Source of the DNA: Nostocales cyanobacterium Centralia_MAG_434 | GTDB lineage: Bacteria; Cyanobacteriota; Cyanobacteriia; Cyanobacteriales; Nostocaceae | NCBI GenBank assembly: GCA_021324415.1 | Contig: JAJPJF010000349.1 | Span: 1 to 36,219, forward strand | Length of the DNA stretch: 36,219 bases | Direction: 5' to 3' | Shown: positions 34,301 to 36,219 of the stretch, one piece after another | Position numbering within the stretch: position 1 is the stretch's first letter | Layout of the letters: every line of letters starts with the position of its first letter | Made by a program: the position numbers and the translations under genes | Notes under the pieces: model-generated | Seen by the model: the letters and a program-made list of their open reading frames with translations, nothing else | The model's database searches: none | What the model was told of the DNA's origin: nothing

Positions 34301-34908
34301 CTTTCACTGGCGATGGTACAGGCTTGTGGCGACTGGCATTCAGTCCAGATGGTAATAGAATTGCTGTAGGCAGTGGAGACGGTATGGTTAAGCTTTGGAA
34401 ACTTGATGGTACCTTAGAAAAAAGCTTTCAAGCTCATCTTGCTAATGTGTGGGTTGTTGGATTTAGCCCACAAGGTAATATGCTCGCTTCTGGTAGTGGG
34501 GACGGTACAGTTAAACTTTGGAACCTTGACGGTACTCTGTTGAAAACTTTTAGAGGTCATCGTGCAGGCGTGTGGGGAATTTCATTCAGTCCCGACGGTA
34601 AAATGATGGCCTCCGGAAGTGTAGATAATATGGTGAAACTGTGGAAGTTGGATGGTAGAGAACTAGCAACATTAAGAGGGCACAGTTCTGCAGTCAGGGG
34701 AGTTAACTTCAGTCACGATGGCACTTTTTTAGCCTCGGTGGGTGAAGACAACAAGTTAGTTCTGTGGAATTTGCCGCGAATTCTCAAGCTGGATTTATTA
34801 GCTGAAGGTTGCAATCTCGTGCGAGATTATTTGAAGACAAACCTACAAGTCGCAGAGAACGATGACGACACTGCTGAGACAGAACGCCATTTGTGCGATG
34901 GGATTTAA
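31393..34908 (+). CDS. AAA-like ATPase with membrane segment and 14 WD40 repeats
   Basis: About 1171 residues. N-terminal AAA-like (AAA_35 type) domain, residues about 5-400: P-loop [10 protein letters not shown] (42-51) and Walker [10 protein letters not shown], followed by [15 protein letters not shown] and a helical region. A charged helix ([20 protein letters not shown]) leads into one membrane segment at about 460-485 ([18 protein letters not shown]), then a helical linker, then 14 WD40 units from about 560 to 1130, enough for two seven-bladed propellers. Units share DNA such as GTCAAACTTTGG, so the array has been homogenised. In this class the ATPase is cytoplasmic; which side the propellers face cannot be told. 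The TTG at 31375 is also in frame; the ATG at 31393 gives [16 protein letters not shown], the usual family opening. Function unknown; signalling or defence-type sensing is possible. Confidence 0.93.
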   Translation: MNSHIYKVGGCLRFDDLNYVERRADGELYRALKAGEFCYVFNSRQMGKSSLLVHTRYQLQLEGFSCTHIDMTQIGSENINPLQWYKGIVVELLYGFNLVGKLNFKAWWQEHEDISLLQRLSKFIEEVLLVNLPNRQLFIFVDEIDSILSLNFSVDDFFALIRHCYNQRAYNSEYSRLTWALFGVATPSDLIRDKKRTPFNIGTAIELEGFQLQEAQPLIFGLEGRVSNPHAVFKEIIDWTGGQPFLTQKLCQLVLKTTHSMQTHQLPPTPGMEAEWIENLVRSQVIDHWESQDLPEHLRTIRDRILRKEQWSGRLLGIYQQLLQGVEIPTDDSQEQVELLLSGLVVKHQGYLRIKNPIYREVFCLEWVERQLQNLRPYSQSLNAWIASNRQDKSRLLRGQALIDAQFWSQGKSLSDLDYQFLTASIEVDRREVELALEAERAQVIKARLDQEKKAAFRQRLLLIVVSIALLLTCILGGITYFAYDSSVKSEHQAKISEIRALVSSSEGLFASNHPLDALVEAIKATRKLQQIKRANANIENQVKNALAQAVYGATEYNRLVGHKSAILAVSISPDSSVIASASVDNTVKLWQRDGTQLTTLKGHKAAVRAVNFSPDGKIVVSASDDHTIKIWKRDGTLLRTLTGHNTPIWVVTFTQDGQQIISASIDSTIKLWTSDGRLLKTLKSDKVGVSGVAVSPDSQIFVSVSQDNLLKFWRRDGQLLKTVLTPAKLINVAFSPNGQMIATSGDDNTVKLWTQDGVLLKSFFGHTAVVMGVAFNPQGNIIASSSLDKTIKLWHTDGSELNTLRGHTAPVWGLAWSPDGSFIASAGTDSVVKLWHPHNPLQTTITAHHNGIYGLDISADSTTIATSGTGQDNTVKLWDRHGNLLTTLKGHNAPAIYVDISPDGKLIASASLDSTVKLWRRDGTLLRTFKGFHAMVASVAFSPQGEFLASSSQDDTLKVWKLDGTLVKTFTGDGTGLWRLAFSPDGNRIAVGSGDGMVKLWKLDGTLEKSFQAHLANVWVVGFSPQGNMLASGSGDGTVKLWNLDGTLLKTFRGHRAGVWGISFSPDGKMMASGSVDNMVKLWKLDGRELATLRGHSSAVRGVNFSHDGTFLASVGEDNKLVLWNLPRILKLDLLAEGCNLVRDYLKTNLQVAENDDDTAETERHLCDGI

Positions 34909-35014
34909 AGATACAGCTAAAATTAGTGGAAAAATTCATTTTTTTGATGAGACAATCTATGGAGGTAGAAAACCTAAGTATATTTACTCAGAATAAGAAT
35001 TGTATTTTACCAGT

Positions 35015-36219
35015 ATGGTATCTCGAAAACAAGCATATCAAGTGTCTCAAGGCTCTAAAAATCGGCAACAACGTACAGTAGTATCAAAATCAACAAAAGC
35101 TTTTCAGAGATTGAGCCGTAGTTTCCACGCACTTATGGCATTAACACTCAGCCTAATTTTTATTGCTTGCACAAATCATACATCTAGATTAGATCCACTC
35201 CCAGTCACTGAGCCGCCAATAAAGAGTACCGCCTTAAGGATTTGGTGGGATAAAGGTTTTAATTTGGAAGAAGATGAAGCACTCCAGCAACTCGTGCACA
35301 ACTGGGAACAAAAAACTGGCAACAAGATCCAGCTTTCTTTCTACACCAATGATGAGCTACCGAAAAAGACTGAAAGAGCAATTAAGGCTGGTAAACCTCC
35401 TGATATCGTCATGAGTAGTAGTGCCGAGAGGGAACTCATTCCACGTCTTGCCTGGGAAGGCAAACTCGTAGATGTCTCGAACATTATTGAACCTATCAAG
35501 AGTATTTATCCTGAGGCTGTGCTAGATGCTGTTCATTTTTATAATAATGTCGAGAAAAAGCAGGGCTATTATGGAATTCCAATTAATCAGTTAACAATTC
35601 ACATTCAGTACTGGCGGGACTTACTAAAGCAAGTAGGTCACACTGAACGCGATATCCCTAGAGATTGGGATGGTTTTTGGGAATTTTGGCAACAAATTCA
35701 GGACAAGTTACGAGCACAGCAAAAACAAAATAAAAAACCGGATATTTATGCGATAGGGTTGCCTTTCTCAGTTGGAGCTGCAGATACCTACTATACTTTT
35801 GAGCAAATTTTAGAGGCATATGATGTCCAACTATTAGACTCTAAAGGTCAACTTCTGCTTGATGATCCTCAAGTACGTCAAGGCATTGTCAAGAGTTTAG
35901 AGTGGTATACAAAATTTTACCAGCACGGCTACGTACCACAAGACGCAGTGAACTGGTTAAATCCAGACAATAATCGCAGCTTGCTCAACCGTAGAGTGGT
36001 TATGACACCGAACACGACGCTCTCAATTCCTGCTGCTGTGCGCCAAGATCCCAAGATTTACCATAATAAGCTGGGTACCATAGAGTTTCCAAATAAACCT
36101 AGTGGCAAACCGATGCGTTACTTAGTTACACTGAATGCAGCAGTGTTGTTTGCTGAGTCTCCAAACCGAGAGATCGCAAAGGACTTTCTGGCGTATTTAG
36201 CGCAGCCTCAGACAATCGG
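35015..36219 (+). CDS. ABC-type solute-binding lipoprotein (partial, cut by window end)
   Basis: About 401 codons are visible, open to the right edge. Features: a hydrophobic segment with a lipobox-like LSLIFIAC, then LRIWWDKGFNLEEDEALQQL and WEQKTGNKIQLSFYTNDELP, the start of the extracellular sugar-type substrate-binding fold, followed by KAGKPPDIVMSSS, YYGIPINQLTIHIQYWRDLL and WDGFWEFWQQIQDKL. It would be anchored to the outer face of the inner membrane and feed an uptake ABC transporter, probably encoded beyond the edge. Start uncertain: the ATG at 35015 gives a long basic N-region, while a TTG at 35111 (MSRSFHALMALTLSLIFIAC) gives a more usual signal peptide. Carbohydrate specificity is family inference. 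Confidence 0.85.
   Translation, partial: MVSRKQAYQVSQGSKNRQQRTVVSKSTKAFQRLSRSFHALMALTLSLIFIACTNHTSRLDPLPVTEPPIKSTALRIWWDKGFNLEEDEALQQLVHNWEQKTGNKIQLSFYTNDELPKKTERAIKAGKPPDIVMSSSAERELIPRLAWEGKLVDVSNIIEPIKSIYPEAVLDAVHFYNNVEKKQGYYGIPINQLTIHIQYWRDLLKQVGHTERDIPRDWDGFWEFWQQIQDKLRAQQKQNKKPDIYAIGLPFSVGAADTYYTFEQILEAYDVQLLDSKGQLLLDDPQVRQGIVKSLEWYTKFYQHGYVPQDAVNWLNPDNNRSLLNRRVVMTPNTTLSIPAAVRQDPKIYHNKLGTIEFPNKPSGKPMRYLVTLNAAVLFAESPNREIAKDFLAYLAQPQTI

Noticed and set aside
31393-34908. The WD40 gene as a defence operon of known type
   Set aside because: No nuclease, protease or other effector domain is fused or adjacent; only the sensor-like layout is visible.
34893-35081. 62-codon frame between the WD40 and lipoprotein genes
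   Set aside because: It overlaps both neighbours' better supported frames and lacks any domain.
1-36219. tRNA or rRNA genes
   Set aside because: No cloverleaf with conserved TTCGA-type arm or rRNA segment was recognised in any gap; a covariance-model scan was not possible here.

Overview
The window comes from a filamentous, probably heterocyst-type cyanobacterium that makes phycoerythrin. The evidence is the set of phycoerythrin-type bilin lyases, a phycobilisome linker, many HIP1-like GCGATCGC octamers, WD40/AAA, pentapeptide and ankyrin proteins, and a modular peptide synthetase. Genus cannot be read from the sequence alone.

Region 1 (about 1-11.4 kb) is a phycobilisome/phycoerythrin biogenesis island. 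It holds a pentapeptide-repeat protein, two CpeS/CpcS-family lyases, a CpeT-family lyase, three HEAT-repeat proteins (CpeY-like, CpeF-like and a 220-residue protein), a rod linker with an unusual coiled-coil tail, and a small phycobilisome-superfamily globin that keeps its chromophore cysteine. From family knowledge, CpeY, CpeS, CpeF and CpeT together serve the alpha-82, beta-80, beta-48/59 and beta-165 phycoerythrobilin sites of phycoerythrin. The structural genes cpeB/cpeA are absent. Embedded in this island are a PadR regulator, a DUF442-type phosphatase-like protein and a chromate-type transporter (2.5-4.6 kb), and an ankyrin protein (5.5-6.2 kb).

Region 2 (11.4-12.2 kb) is a decayed IS200/IS605-type insertion: a tnpB pseudogene with a frameshift, a large internal deletion and a nonsense codon, beside an apparently intact 59-residue ribbon-helix-helix gene.

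Region 3 (12.2-22.8 kb) is mixed chromosome: tex, a SUKH-domain protein, a DUF4385-like protein, a VOC-fold protein with a small overlapping partner, an exported HD-domain-like protein downstream of a metallophosphoesterase, an ABC half-transporter, and a two-domain peptidoglycan-binding-like protein.

Region 4 (22.9-31.0 kb) is a small nonribosomal peptide locus: a 2009-residue A-T-C-A-T-TE synthetase preceded by a 230-residue CPF-motif protein, then about 1 kb of AT-rich non-coding DNA with a perfect inverted repeat.

Region 5 (31.0-36.2 kb) has a small zinc-ribbon protein, a large AAA-like/transmembrane/14-WD40 protein, and the 5' part of a solute-binding lipoprotein gene that runs off the right edge.

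Cross-cutting signals are purine-rich GGGAGTAGGGAG repeats that supply or adjoin the stop codons of several genes, a related low-complexity stretch read in frame inside the synthetase, and several strong intergenic hairpins.
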